From: Emergencia timonensis
Lineage (GTDB): Bacteria; Bacillota; Clostridia; Peptostreptococcales; Anaerovoracaceae
Direction of reading: 5' to 3'
Assembly (NCBI RefSeq): GCF_900086585.1
Contig: NZ_FLKM01000009.1
Coordinates: 372,001 to 436,000 of the forward strand
Length of the DNA stretch: 64,000 nt
Every line of letters begins with the position of its first letter. Within the stretch, counting starts at the first letter, position 1. A model generated the notes under the pieces. That model was not told the origin of the DNA and did no database searches. It saw nothing but the letters and a program-made list of their open reading frames with translations. Both the position numbers and the translations under genes were made by a program. Positions 36,364 to 44,882 of this stretch are shown piece after piece.

Positions 36364-36494
36364 AAAAAAGAGACTTCTGAGACAGCCTAAAAAAGCTATC
36401 TTAAAAGTCTCGCTATTTCAAGTAAACGCGGATTACCGAGGTAATCGTACTGACGCATTTTACTGCAGCTTGTGCTGCCAGCTACTCCCCTTTA
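36364..36494 (-). ncRNA. yybP-ykoY manganese riboswitch with terminator
   Basis: On the minus strand the conserved GGGGAGTAGC (36481-36490) opens the aptamer and AGCGAGACTTTTAAG closes it, with a GCGTCAGTACG-type internal region between. A terminator follows: GAGACTT pairs with AAGTCTC then TTTTTT, sharing the 3' strand of the aptamer, so Mn2+ binding would prevent termination and switch on the ATPase. Confidence 0.88.
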
Positions 36495-36589
36495 AACATA
36501 ATATGGCAGGGTATTAATTTGTGTGATTATGAATATATCACTTTTTGGCCTGCCGCGCAAGTGGTTTTTTGAAAAAAATGGATTTAAGC

Positions 36590-36853
36590 CTAAAGTACGA
36601 TGGATACAAAGGTTCCATCTGCAGCCTCTACGTGGACGATTTCCAACCCCTTGTTTTCTATAAAAATCTCCCGGCACGTTTCGTATATGAGCAGGAAAGT
36701 CTCCTTGCAAATAAGCTGATCGTAAGGCGGGGGGATGTCTTTGCTCATGGCACGAAACGCTTCCTGCGGCATGACTTTGATGGCGGCGCCGGCAAGGGCT
36801 GTAGGCACCGGCAGAAAGAATTTAAAATTCCCTGACCGAATTCTGATTTTCAT
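36590..36853 (-). CDS. Small protein of unknown function
   Basis: An 87-residue protein, the last gene of a three-gene minus-strand run that starts with DUF2089. It has a basic N terminus, a Pro/Ala stretch and the sequence CREIFIENKGLEIVHVEAADGTFVSIVL; the last part (VEAADGTFVSI) echoes VSAADGTTVRVFV at the end of the preceding protein, so the two may be related. An opposite-strand reading frame (36545-36835) is judged a shadow. Confidence 0.6.
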   Translation of the reverse strand: MKIRIRSGNFKFFLPVPTALAGAAIKVMPQEAFRAMSKDIPPPYDQLICKETFLLIYETCREIFIENKGLEIVHVEAADGTFVSIVL

Positions 36854-36862
36854 GTGATACTC

Positions 36863-37240
36863 CTAGTCTACAAATACGCGGACGGTCGTACCGTCAGCAG
36901 CGGATACGTTGACAAAATCACCCTGAATTTCTTCGTCCAGACATTCCACGATTGCATCCATCATAGAAGCCAGGTCTACGCCCTGCAGACTTTCTTCTGG
37001 AATCGGCAGTTTGCCTGTAACCTGCAGTATCTTTTTGATAGCGCCTACTGGAAACTGTACGTTGACTTTATCACCCTGCACGCTGTCCACAATGATGCGG
37101 AACATCTTTTTGTCGTAGGTCTGCTTCTGCGGCAGACCAGATGCTTCTTCAACGCCCATGGCGCTCATCAGCTCGGCAGCTTCTGCTGCAGTAATCGTTC
37201 CATCCTCGACCATTTTTAAAATTCTCATCTTCTCTTCCAT
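36863..37240 (-). CDS. SHOCT-like/YvlB-type domain protein
   Basis: A 125-residue protein. The N-terminal helical hairpin ILKMVEDGTITAAEAAELMSAM is a SHOCT-like motif, shared with the end of the upstream DUF2089 protein (LLERGEITAEEAIARL). The rest is a small beta-rich domain. ATG 37240 is chosen because GGAGG lies directly before it. Likely works with the DUF2089 regulator in an envelope-related response, by analogy with yvlB loci. Confidence 0.7.
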   Translation of the reverse strand: MEEKMRILKMVEDGTITAAEAAELMSAMGVEEASGLPQKQTYDKKMFRIIVDSVQGDKVNVQFPVGAIKKILQVTGKLPIPEESLQGVDLASMMDAIVECLDEEIQGDFVNVSAADGTTVRVFVD

Positions 37241-37259
37241 TATGATTTCCTCCAATTTT

Positions 37260-37625
37260 CTATTTCAGTCTTGCAATCGCTTCTTCTGCGGTGATTTCAC
37301 CTCGCTCCAGCAGCTTTAGAACTTCTTCTCTCTTCAGTGATTCTTCGTCTTGGCGAGCTTCTTTTTCGTAACCCAGTTTTTTGATTACGCCGTCCAGTTT
37401 GGAGCGCACGGTGGGATAGGAGATCCCCAGTTCTTTTTCAACTTCTTTGATGTTGCCGCGGCATTTAATAAATGTCTCTGTAAAAAACAACTCTTCGTCA
37501 GACAAATAGTCGAATTTGCTGAGTGCAAAGTCATTTTCAATCACGGTCTGGCATTCGCTGCACTGTAAGCGTGTTACCTTGAGCTCGTGATTACATACAG
37601 GGCAGCGGCTGATAATCTTCTTCAT
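37260..37625 (-). CDS. DUF2089-family regulator
   Basis: A 121-residue protein: an N-terminal zinc ribbon (CPVCNHEL and CSECQT), a helix-turn-helix resembling sigma-70 region 4 (NIKEVEKELGISYPTVRSKLDGVIKKLG) and a C-terminal SHOCT-like helix pair. It is the first gene of its operon and probably a DNA-binding regulator of it. Confidence 0.82.
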   Translation of the reverse strand: MKKIISRCPVCNHELKVTRLQCSECQTVIENDFALSKFDYLSDEELFFTETFIKCRGNIKEVEKELGISYPTVRSKLDGVIKKLGYEKEARQDEESLKREEVLKLLERGEITAEEAIARLK

Positions 37626-37721
37626 AGCGTCACATCCCTTCTGTAATTAATAATATAGACCTGTTGATTCAAAAAGTCAATATATAAATTAATATTTTTA
37701 ATTTTATTATTAAATATATTA

Positions 37722-37739
37722 ATATCACGATTGTGATAT
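37722..37739 (-). promoter_or_regulatory. Inverted repeat upstream of the DUF2089 operon
   Basis: ATATCAC-GATT-GTGATAT in a very AT-rich stretch (37640-37740) before the DUF2089 gene. A plausible operator; the binding protein is unknown. Confidence 0.4.
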
Positions 37740-37767
37740 AAGATTTCAAAGAAACGATATGCCCTGT

Positions 37768-38040
37768 CAGCGGGCAGCAGTTACGCAGAAGGAGCAGAAA
37801 CAAGCAAAAAAGTTAAGAAAGAGTGACCTGCCGGGGAGGAAATGCGTAACAGAGTTGCTTTCAGCGGGCAGCAGTTACGCAGAAGGAGCAGAAACAGCAA
37901 AAAAGTTAAGAAAGAGTGACCTGCCGGGGAGGAAATGCGTAACAGAGTTGCTGTCAGCGGGCAGCAGTTACGCAGAAGGAGCAGAAACAGCAAAAAAGTT
38001 AAGAAAGAGTGACCTGCGAAGTCGGAAATGCGTAACAGGT
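37768..38040. repeat. Three-copy tandem repeat of about 93 bp
   Basis: Units start at 37768, 37862 and 37955 (periods 94 and 93). Copies are nearly identical, the third diverging near its end. Every unit contains GTTACGCA near its start and TGCGTAAC near its end, so each can fold into a long-armed hairpin. Both strands happen to be open for about 90 codons, but there is no ribosome binding site and the first unit is out of phase by one base, so I do not call a gene. Confidence 0.85.
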
Positions 38041-38093
38041 GGAGCATAGAAAGCGAACTGATAAAGATTTTAGAGACAATGGACTCGATCCCC

Positions 38094-38122
38094 TTGACAA
38101 TATTTGATAAATAACATAGAAT
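38094..38122 (+). promoter_or_regulatory. Promoter of the tetR gene
   Basis: TTGACA (38094-38099), 17-bp spacer, TAGAAT (38117-38122), followed at once by an operator. Confidence 0.8.
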
Positions 38123-38128
38123 ATTGAA

Positions 38129-38143
38129 TGAATGATTCGTTCA
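38129..38143 (+). promoter_or_regulatory. TetR operator 1
   Basis: TGAATGATTCGTTCA at the expected transcription start of tetR; differs at one central base from operator 2 at 38891-38905. Confidence 0.7.
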
Positions 38144-38174
38144 CAAATTATAAAGTAATAGAAAAGAGGTCGGA

Positions 38175-38834
38175 ATGATGGAAAGAAGAATCGATATCAT
38201 TAGAAGGGAAGCGACGAAACTTTTTTTGCGGCAGGGTTATGCAAAGACACAGATCAGCCATATTGCCAAAGCAGCTGCAGTCTCAGTGGGTACCATTTAC
38301 CACGATTTTGTTGGCAAAAAGGAAATCATGCACTACATTCTGAAGTGTACCATAGAGCCCGAATTTGCAGAGCAGGAAATAAAGCGGCCCATTACCGATG
38401 AACTGTTTGCCAATCTTGACAATGAAATAATTGCAACCCTCAGCGCTTCGCAGGAAGCCTTTTCTGCCCGTCTGCAGGACGACGACTATCATTTTGAAGA
38501 AATGATATCCGATGCCTTCGATCTTCTTCTAAAATATGCTGCCGGCTGCCTTTTTATCGAGAAGAATCAGTATGAGTTTAAAGTATTGGCTGGACATTAC
38601 AATCAAAGACGTGAGCAGTTTTTTCACACGATGGAAAGTTATATCAAGGGCTTTATTGAAAAGGGTGAAGTGCGCCAGGTTGAAGATGTGGCTTTGACGA
38701 CGACTTTGATTGTAGAGTTGCTGACTTGGTGGACCATGGACAGGAAATATATACCTTATACAGAAAATGACGTTTCCGATCAGATGGCGAAGGCGGTCTG
38801 CCTGGACAACATCATTGCTGCCTACAAACGATAA
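38175..38834 (+). CDS. TetR-family transcriptional regulator
   Basis: A 219-residue repressor with the N-terminal TetR helix-turn-helix (RREATKLFLRQGYAKTQISHIAKAAAVSVGTIYHDFVGKKEI) and a helical ligand domain. AGAGG lies before the paired ATG codons. Two matching operators, one at its own start point and one before the next gene, indicate autoregulation and control of the downstream lipoprotein. Confidence 0.9.
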   Translation: MMERRIDIIRREATKLFLRQGYAKTQISHIAKAAAVSVGTIYHDFVGKKEIMHYILKCTIEPEFAEQEIKRPITDELFANLDNEIIATLSASQEAFSARLQDDDYHFEEMISDAFDLLLKYAAGCLFIEKNQYEFKVLAGHYNQRREQFFHTMESYIKGFIEKGEVRQVEDVALTTTLIVELLTWWTMDRKYIPYTENDVSDQMAKAVCLDNIIAAYKR

Positions 38835-38890
38835 ACCGCGCAGTTCATAATATGGAAGGCCTTTGCCTTCCTAATTTATTCGCCACGATA

Positions 38891-38905
38891 TGAATGAATC
38901 GTTCA
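38891..38905 (+). promoter_or_regulatory. TetR operator 2
   Basis: TGAATGAATCGTTCA between tetR and the lipoprotein gene, about 25 bases before its ribosome binding site. Confidence 0.7.
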
Positions 38906-38928
38906 TTACTAAAAGAAACGGAGGCAAT

Positions 38929-39840
38929 ATGATGAATAAAAGAATGGTACTATATCCGATACTGTGCGTCAGCCTGTTCTTTTTAACGGGTTGCGGCGGG
39001 AACAATGCCGCTTTGATGGTCAATGAAATGCAGTTTTCATTGACCAATATTTCCAAGTTAAAGATAGCTTACGATGAGGAAAAGATCACTTTCAAACAAG
39101 GTACTGGCAGCCAACTGATTGTAAAAGAATATATGAGTGAGGACAGGAAACGCTATCGGGCAAAGGTTAAGAAAAAGGGCCGTGCAATTGAAATTGCTGA
39201 AGGGCGCAAGCCACTCTTTGCGGGAGATTTTGTCCGTTACATAGAAGTCTGTCTGCCCCAGTCCTATGATCAAGATCTGTTGGTGACGACGACTGACGGC
39301 GATATTGACTTGAGGGATATCGATCAAAAACTGGAATATCTGTGCATCGACAGCACTGAGGGCACTGTGAAGCTGGGAAACATAGAGGCTGCGCAACTCA
39401 AGCTGACTTCCACCAGGGGAACCCTGGATTTTAATCGTGTGCAGGCAAGGCACGTCAATCTGGAAACGACAGAAGGGATTGTACGAGGTGACGAGATCAT
39501 TGGGAATATTCAATATACAACGACACACGGAGATTTTGATGTGAAAACCATCAAGGGCAGCGGCAAATTTACAGTAAATAATGAGGGATCACTGCAGGTC
39601 AATTTCGCCCAAGTCACTGGAGACGTTTGGCTGTATAACAAAAATGACAACATCCGCTTGACCCTGCCGAAAACGCTTTCCTTCTATTTTGAAGCGGCGA
39701 CGAGGAATGGCAGCCTTACGACCAGCTTTGAGGAAAAGTTGAAGAAAGGTCAACGAAGCCTGCGGGGTACGGTAGGGAACAAGGCCGAAGTGACCATCAG
39801 GGTAGAGACTAGAAATGGCAGCATAGATGTGGTACAATAG
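38929..39840 (+). CDS. DUF4097-type beta-helix lipoprotein
   Basis: A 303-residue lipoprotein: signal peptide with lipobox LTGC (Cys about residue 20), then repeated short strands (TTDGDIDLRDI, STEGTVKLGNI, STRGTLDFNRV, TTEGIVRGDEI, TTHGDFDVKTI), typical of DUF4097 putative adhesins. GGAGG precedes ATG 38929; an earlier in-frame ATG at 38890 would overlap the TetR operator. Extracytoplasmic; role unknown. Confidence 0.85.
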   Translation: MMNKRMVLYPILCVSLFFLTGCGGNNAALMVNEMQFSLTNISKLKIAYDEEKITFKQGTGSQLIVKEYMSEDRKRYRAKVKKKGRAIEIAEGRKPLFAGDFVRYIEVCLPQSYDQDLLVTTTDGDIDLRDIDQKLEYLCIDSTEGTVKLGNIEAAQLKLTSTRGTLDFNRVQARHVNLETTEGIVRGDEIIGNIQYTTTHGDFDVKTIKGSGKFTVNNEGSLQVNFAQVTGDVWLYNKNDNIRLTLPKTLSFYFEAATRNGSLTTSFEEKLKKGQRSLRGTVGNKAEVTIRVETRNGSIDVVQ

Positions 39841-39845
39841 ACCTC

Positions 39846-40634
39846 ATGAAAGAAGATAATTTTTTACTGGGACAGATCGAAGATAAGATCACCCAATGCG
39901 AAAACAAATATATCGTAACACATACTGGATTTTTGGACAGTCATCAGCAATCGCTGGCCAGGGTTTACTGCCGCAAGTCGCACATCCCGGTTTTTGACGA
40001 GGAACCTGCACATGAGAACTTTCCGCCGACCCGCTCGATTTTTTACGGCGGTTATGAGGATGCGGAGCGGGTGGTTTTGATCAGCCTGCCGGACTATGCA
40101 ACGCTGGAGGATTACGATCCGCTGACCGTGATCAGGGCCGTCAAAGCTGACGGCAGCCGGGAACTGACACACCGCGACTACCTGGGATCTTTAGTGGGCC
40201 TGGGTATCAAGAGGGAACTGCTGGGTGATATTCTGGTGCGGGAAGACGGAGCGGACATCATCGCTCTGGCAGATATCGCAGAGTTTATTTTGATGAACTA
40301 TTACAAGGCGGGACGGACCAATCTCTCCCTGTCGCAGCACCCCATCAGTGAATTGATCGTGCCGCAGCAAAAGCGCACCACGATCACCGATACCGTCGCA
40401 TCTCTGCGTCTCGACAGTGTCATCGCATCGGCCTTTGGCTTGTCGCGCGGCAAAGCTGCTGAAGCCATCGGCAGGGGAATCGTCTTTGTCAACCATGTGG
40501 AAGTGATCAAGCCCGATTTTCAGGTGAGCGAGGGAGACAAGCTGACCCTGCGCGGCAAGGGAAAGGCCTGCCTGACAGAAGTCGGCGGCAGATCCAGAAA
40601 AGACAGACAGTACATTACCATAGAAAAATATTAA
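39846..40634 (+). CDS. ylmH: S4-domain RNA-binding protein YlmH
   Basis: A 262-residue protein of the YlmH family: an N-terminal domain with AHENFPPTRSIFYGGYEDAERVVL-type sequence and a C-terminal S4 RNA-binding domain (LRLDSVIASAFGLSRGKAAEAIGRGIVFVNHVEVIKPD). YlmH binds stalled 50S subunits with peptidyl-tRNA and acts in ribosome rescue; it is often near division genes, which is not the case here. Confidence 0.88.
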   Translation: MKEDNFLLGQIEDKITQCENKYIVTHTGFLDSHQQSLARVYCRKSHIPVFDEEPAHENFPPTRSIFYGGYEDAERVVLISLPDYATLEDYDPLTVIRAVKADGSRELTHRDYLGSLVGLGIKRELLGDILVREDGADIIALADIAEFILMNYYKAGRTNLSLSQHPISELIVPQQKRTTITDTVASLRLDSVIASAFGLSRGKAAEAIGRGIVFVNHVEVIKPDFQVSEGDKLTLRGKGKACLTEVGGRSRKDRQYITIEKY

Positions 40635-40659
40635 AAACGCGGAACTCTCTACATAAAAG

Positions 40660-40694
40660 AACCTGCCCCGGCTTTACGCCGGCGCAGGTTTTAT
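40660..40694. terminator. Bidirectional intrinsic terminator
   Basis: AACCTGCcCCGGC pairs with GCCGGcGCAGGTT, with T-runs on both sides, between convergent genes. Confidence 0.88.
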
Positions 40695-40701
40695 CATACA
40701 A

Positions 40702-42435
40702 TTACATCTTCTTTTCTTCTTCGTATCTCTTAACTTTACCAGTGGTCGTTTTGATCATTTCTTCATCGGTTACGATAATTCTCAGCATCTGCTTGTAAAT
40801 TGGAAGCTCCTCATTGATCGCATCGATATCTTTTTTGACGATTGCTTCAATTTCCGCCGGATTTTCAGTTCCATATGCCTCTTTCATATAGTCAGGTTTG
40901 TAGACGATCTTAACGCAGATGGCTAGATCTTTGTGGTCGCCGTCCTTGTGACGAGGCTGCCCGAAGACCATGTTTTCTTCGACGTAAGGAAGATTGCTGA
41001 CCAGGATTTCTAATTCTTCCGGATAGACGTTCTTGCCATTTTTCAGAACGATGACGTTCTTTTTTCTGCCGCGAATGAAAATATAGCCGTCTTCATCGAC
41101 AGAGGCCAGGTCGCCGGTGTGGAGCCAGCCGTCCTGCAGGACTTTTGCCGTCTCTTCTTCATTTTCATAGTAACCGGCCATGACGTTGGGTCCGCGGGCA
41201 ATCAATTCACCAATCCCTTCTTCGTTTGGCTCGTCAATCTGCACTTCCACACCTGGCAGCGGCTTACCGATAGAACCTGTCTTTCTCTCCCAAGTGTTTT
41301 CGGCTGAGATGACTGGAGCCGCTTCTGTCATGCCGTAGCCCTGTACCGCAGTGATACCAAAGTCATTAAACCCTTCCAGCGCGATTGGGTCGATGGCGGA
41401 GGCGCCGCTGATGACGTAACGAAGTTCGCCGCCCAACTGGTCGAGAATTTGCTTGAACAGTTTACGGCGCATGTCGATGCCAAACCGCAGCAGGAGCTTG
41501 GAAACCTTGAGACCAAAATTCACTTTCTTTTCTAAACCTTCTTTTTTTACGGTCTGCATAATCTTTTTATAGATAGACTCGATGAGAAGAGGAACGCAGA
41601 CAAAGATGGAAACCTTGTATTCTACGATGTTCTTCTGCAGATATTTGAGGCCGTCGCAAAAGGTGGTGGTGATGCCAGAGGCCAGCATGACAATCTGTCC
41701 GGTGGAACCAAATGTGTGATGGTAAGGCAAAAAAGCCATGTTGACGTCACCCCGCCGGAAATCCTGTGTTCGCAGCATGGCGTATACATTAGATGTGATG
41801 TTGTGCTGCGAAAGCTGCACTGCCTTTGATAGGGAAGTGGTTCCTGACGTAAAGAGGATAATGGTGGTCCCCTCAGCATCGATTGGCAGTGTCAGATACT
41901 CGTCAAAGCCGCCTTCCAGGGCGTCTCGTCCCTCCAGCATCATGTGATTGATACTGTCATAACCTTCAATCTCATCCATGCAGATATATTCGGATACCTT
42001 GGTGTTTTTCTTTTCTTTCAGCTCTTCTACGACGTCCAAGTGGGCCTTGTCAAAGATGAGGACGTCGGCATAGCTTCTGGCCAGGGAGGATTCCAATTCA
42101 TCGTAGGGAAGTCCTTTGTCCAGAGGCACGCAGATGCCGATTCCGCAGAGAGCAGCAAAATAACCGAGCATCCATTCGTAGCGGTTCTTTCCGATGATGG
42201 CGATTCGCTTGCCCAGGTATCCTTTCTTTAGCATGGCGGTTCCCAGATAGTTGACGTGGTCGCGGAAGTTTTCGAATTTTATATGCTCATAGGATATATC
42301 TTTCTTGTTTAATTTGTGTTTTACGATAAAAGCGTCGTCGCCGCGGTAGGCGTCGGCGCCATAGTTGATCAAATCTCGGAAGTCCTTGTGAAAGGCTGCT
42401 TCAAAGACCGGTTTCGTATGTTTGATCTCTTTCAA
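40702..42435 (-). CDS. AMP-dependent long-chain fatty acid-CoA ligase-like protein
   Basis: A 577-residue adenylate-forming enzyme. The P-loop-like TIILFTSGTTSLSKAVQLSQ, the ACL motif region VQGYGMTEAAPVIS, GWLHTGDLASVDEDGYIFIRGRKKNVIV and the C-terminal TTGKVKR with catalytic Lys are all present. It likely activates a fatty or branched acid with ATP and CoA. The promoter shares its -35 with the divergent DUF1836 gene. Confidence 0.9.
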   Translation of the reverse strand: MKEIKHTKPVFEAAFHKDFRDLINYGADAYRGDDAFIVKHKLNKKDISYEHIKFENFRDHVNYLGTAMLKKGYLGKRIAIIGKNRYEWMLGYFAALCGIGICVPLDKGLPYDELESSLARSYADVLIFDKAHLDVVEELKEKKNTKVSEYICMDEIEGYDSINHMMLEGRDALEGGFDEYLTLPIDAEGTTIILFTSGTTSLSKAVQLSQHNITSNVYAMLRTQDFRRGDVNMAFLPYHHTFGSTGQIVMLASGITTTFCDGLKYLQKNIVEYKVSIFVCVPLLIESIYKKIMQTVKKEGLEKKVNFGLKVSKLLLRFGIDMRRKLFKQILDQLGGELRYVISGASAIDPIALEGFNDFGITAVQGYGMTEAAPVISAENTWERKTGSIGKPLPGVEVQIDEPNEEGIGELIARGPNVMAGYYENEEETAKVLQDGWLHTGDLASVDEDGYIFIRGRKKNVIVLKNGKNVYPEELEILVSNLPYVEENMVFGQPRHKDGDHKDLAICVKIVYKPDYMKEAYGTENPAEIEAIVKKDIDAINEELPIYKQMLRIIVTDEEMIKTTTGKVKRYEEEKKM

Positions 42436-42474
42436 TTTTATATCTCCTTATTATTTACACGTAGTTATTAAAAC

Positions 42475-42504
42475 TATATTACCTTATTATAAACACTTTG
42501 TCAA
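42475..42504 (-). promoter_or_regulatory. Promoter of the acyl-CoA ligase gene
   Basis: On the minus strand TTGACA (42499-42504), 17-bp spacer, TAATAT. The -35 is the left half of the palindrome at 42498-42514. Confidence 0.75.
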
Positions 42505-42514
42505 CGGTTGACAA
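42498..42514. promoter_or_regulatory. Palindrome carrying both divergent -35 boxes
   Basis: TTGTCAACGGTTGACAA is palindromic except for its centre, and its two halves are the -35 hexamers of the two divergent promoters. A protein bound here would shut both genes. Confidence 0.7.
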
Positions 42515-42536
42515 TGACTTTCTTATGTGGTATTCT
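42508..42536 (+). promoter_or_regulatory. Promoter of the DUF1836 gene
   Basis: TTGACA (42508-42513), 17-bp spacer, TATTCT (42531-42536). Confidence 0.75.
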
Positions 42537-42573
42537 TCACTTGTATGGCTTTTCCATACAGAAAGGATGAAGA

Positions 42574-43104
42574 ATGGGTAGAACCAAAGGATTAGAACAA
42601 TTTAAACTGCCGAGGTGGGAGGAACTGCCGTCTATCGATCTCTATCTGGATCAGGTACTTTCGCTGCTTGACGAATGGCTCGGCGACTATCTGACGTTTG
42701 ACGGCAAAAAAATCATGACCAAGACGATGGTTAACAATTACGTCAAACAGAAGTTCATCGCGCCGCCAGTCAATAAAAAATACGACAGGGTTGCAGTGGC
42801 ATCTCTATTTGTCATTGCCATTTTGAAGCCTGTTTATACAATAAATGAGATATCTCGCTTAATAAAAATGGCTCTGAGAGCTTCGGATAAGGAAACTTCC
42901 TATAATGAGTTCTGCAAACTGATCGAGGAAGCAGTGGAGCACGCTTTCCATGGAACCTCCATGCCCAAAGAAACGAACCCAAACGATCCCCATGATCTGT
43001 TCTGGAACGTCTGCAACGCCTTTGCTTGTCAGCTTTACGTGAGAAATATTTACTTGCAGTCCCACAAGAAAGATGATAAACTCAAAGAGAATGTTACATT
43101 ATAG
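42574..43104 (+). CDS. DUF1836-family putative regulator
   Basis: A 176-residue protein with the DUF1836 pattern: KIMTKTMVNNYVKQKFIAPPVNKKYDRVAVASLFVIAILKPVYTINEI, a MerR-like helical region. It is the best local candidate for the protein that binds the shared palindrome upstream. It lies 12 bases before an ABC-F gene and is probably co-transcribed with it. It ends in UAG. Confidence 0.82.
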   Translation: MGRTKGLEQFKLPRWEELPSIDLYLDQVLSLLDEWLGDYLTFDGKKIMTKTMVNNYVKQKFIAPPVNKKYDRVAVASLFVIAILKPVYTINEISRLIKMALRASDKETSYNEFCKLIEEAVEHAFHGTSMPKETNPNDPHDLFWNVCNAFACQLYVRNIYLQSHKKDDKLKENVTL

Positions 43105-43116
43105 CAGGAGGAAATC

Positions 43117-44670
43117 ATGAGCGTATTGACAGTTGAGAAGGTGTCCCACGGTTTTGGCGGAAGACAAATACTGGAGGATGCCTCTTTTAGATTAAACAAA
43201 GGAGAGCATGTCGGACTTGTCGGCGCCAATGGCGAAGGAAAGACGACGTTTTTAAATATTATTACAGGAAAATTGATGCCCGATGCAGGGACGGTCAGCT
43301 GGTGCAATCACATCACTACAGGATACCTGGACCAGCGCAGCACTTTGACGCCGGGCAAAACCATCCGGGAGGTGCTGCAGGAGGCTTTCGGCCATTATTT
43401 TGATCTGGAGGCGGAGATGCTGGCCTGCTACGACAAGATGGGATCGGCATCGGACGAGGAGATGAGCAAGCTGATGGAAGATGCGGCGGAGATTCAGGAT
43501 ATCTTGGAACACAGTGGTTTCTATACCATCGACGCTAGAATCGAAGAATTTGCCAACGGACTTGGTCTGGGTGACATCGGCCTCGACAAGGACGTCAGCG
43601 AACTTTCCGGCGGACAGCGATCAAAGGTCCTTCTGACTAAGCTGCTGTTGGAAAACCCGATGATCCTGATTTTGGACGAGCCGACCAACTATCTGGACGA
43701 GAACCATATCGTGTGGCTGACCCGTTTCCTGCAGAATTACGAGAACGCTTTTATTCTGGTATCCCACGACATTCCGTTCTTAAACGATGTAGTCAACGTC
43801 ATCTATCACGTGGAGGAAGCGGTGCTGACCAGATATACGGGTAATTACGACGATTTTATGCACATGTACGATATCAAAAGAGCGCAGCTGGAACAGGCGT
43901 ACAAGAAGCAGCAAAAAGAAATCGCTGATTTGGAGGACTTTATCGCCAGGAATAAAGCGCGTATCGCTACTTCTAATATGGCGAAATCCAGACAGAAGAA
44001 ACTGGACAAGATGGACAAAATTGAACTGTCCAAGGAGAAGCCGAAGCCGGTATTCCACTTCGACTATTCCAGAGCGCCGGGCAAGTATGTCATCGAGGCG
44101 GAGAACCTGGTGCTGGGTTACGACGAGGCCCTGACAAATCCGCTGACGTTCCACGTGGAGAGAGGCCAGAAGATTGCTATCAAAGGGGTCAACGGCCTGG
44201 GAAAATCCACGCTGCTGAAAACCATGCTGGGTTTCATTCCGGCTTTTGACGGCGAAGTAAAGCTGGACTATTACGCGGAGCCGGCCTATTTTGAGCAGGA
44301 GCACGATGGCAGCAGCAAAACCGCTCTGCAGGACTTTTGGGACGACTTCCCATCCCTGGACAATGGAGAGGCGCGTCGCGCTTTGGCGAAATGCGGCCTG
44401 ACCAACGAACACATCGAGAGCCAGGTCAGGGTTCTGTCCGGCGGCGAAAATGCCAAGTTCCGGCTCTGCAAGCTGATGCAGAAACCGATGAATCTGCTGG
44501 TATTGGACGAGCCGACCAACCATCTGGACCCTGTAGCCAAGGACGTGCTGAAAGAAGCGATTCGGGATTTTAAAGGCACGGTAATTCTGGTCAGCCACGA
44601 ACCGGAATTCTATGAAGGGATTGTCACTGACGTTTGGAATATCGAGGACTGGACCAATAAGGTGGTATAG
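43117..44670 (+). CDS. ABC-F family ATPase, YkpA/YbiT-like
   Basis: A 517-residue tandem ABC ATPase without membrane segments: Walker A GANGEGKTT and GVNGLGKST, signatures LSGGQRSK and LSGGENAK, Walker B LILDEPTNYLD and LVLDEPTNHLD, with a helical arm of about residues 245-310 between the domains (KKQQKEIADLEDFIARNKAR). It lacks the C-terminal coiled coil of the Uup-like gene at 9099. Expected to act at the ribosome. AGGAGG precedes the ATG. It ends in UAG. Confidence 0.9.
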   Translation: MSVLTVEKVSHGFGGRQILEDASFRLNKGEHVGLVGANGEGKTTFLNIITGKLMPDAGTVSWCNHITTGYLDQRSTLTPGKTIREVLQEAFGHYFDLEAEMLACYDKMGSASDEEMSKLMEDAAEIQDILEHSGFYTIDARIEEFANGLGLGDIGLDKDVSELSGGQRSKVLLTKLLLENPMILILDEPTNYLDENHIVWLTRFLQNYENAFILVSHDIPFLNDVVNVIYHVEEAVLTRYTGNYDDFMHMYDIKRAQLEQAYKKQQKEIADLEDFIARNKARIATSNMAKSRQKKLDKMDKIELSKEKPKPVFHFDYSRAPGKYVIEAENLVLGYDEALTNPLTFHVERGQKIAIKGVNGLGKSTLLKTMLGFIPAFDGEVKLDYYAEPAYFEQEHDGSSKTALQDFWDDFPSLDNGEARRALAKCGLTNEHIESQVRVLSGGENAKFRLCKLMQKPMNLLVLDEPTNHLDPVAKDVLKEAIRDFKGTVILVSHEPEFYEGIVTDVWNIEDWTNKVV

Positions 44671-44842
44671 AAGCAGAAATCTTGGACCTTGTTAGAACTT
44701 GATATTATTGAGAGGATTTAAAACGTGAAATTGAAAGAGATGAACCGGTAAATAAGATTTTGAATCGGTATCTTACCGCATTTGAAGAACCGCAGGAAGG
44801 TGTACGCGCCATTATCATGTGAGACAAGAGTATATATTTCTC
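44671..44842 (+). other. Possible gene remnant after the ABC-F gene
   Basis: From about 44712 to 44822 one frame reads a charged, coding-like stretch (LKREIERDEPVNKIL, YLTAFEEPQEGVRAIIM) ending at TGA but beginning directly after a stop codon and with no start or ribosome binding site. It may be the tail of a lost gene. The parent family is not recognisable. Confidence 0.25.
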
Positions 44843-44882
44843 AAAAAGCAATTAGTCTGAATTCGGACTAATTGCTTTTTTG
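44843..44882 (+). terminator. Intrinsic terminator
   Basis: AAAAAGCAATTAGTC pairs perfectly with GACTAATTGCTTTTT-type sequence, followed by T residues. Confidence 0.88.

Noticed and set aside
37768..38040. CRISPR-like array
   Set aside because: Units are 93 bp with no unique spacers and only three copies; no cas genes nearby.
37759..38049. Reading frame across the tandem repeat (and one on the other strand)
   Set aside because: No ribosome binding site, first unit out of phase with the others, and both strands open at once, so it reflects repeat composition rather than a gene.
43780..44598. 272-codon minus-strand frame opposite the ABC-F gene
   Set aside because: Shadow; His/Gln-rich composition typical of antisense frames here.
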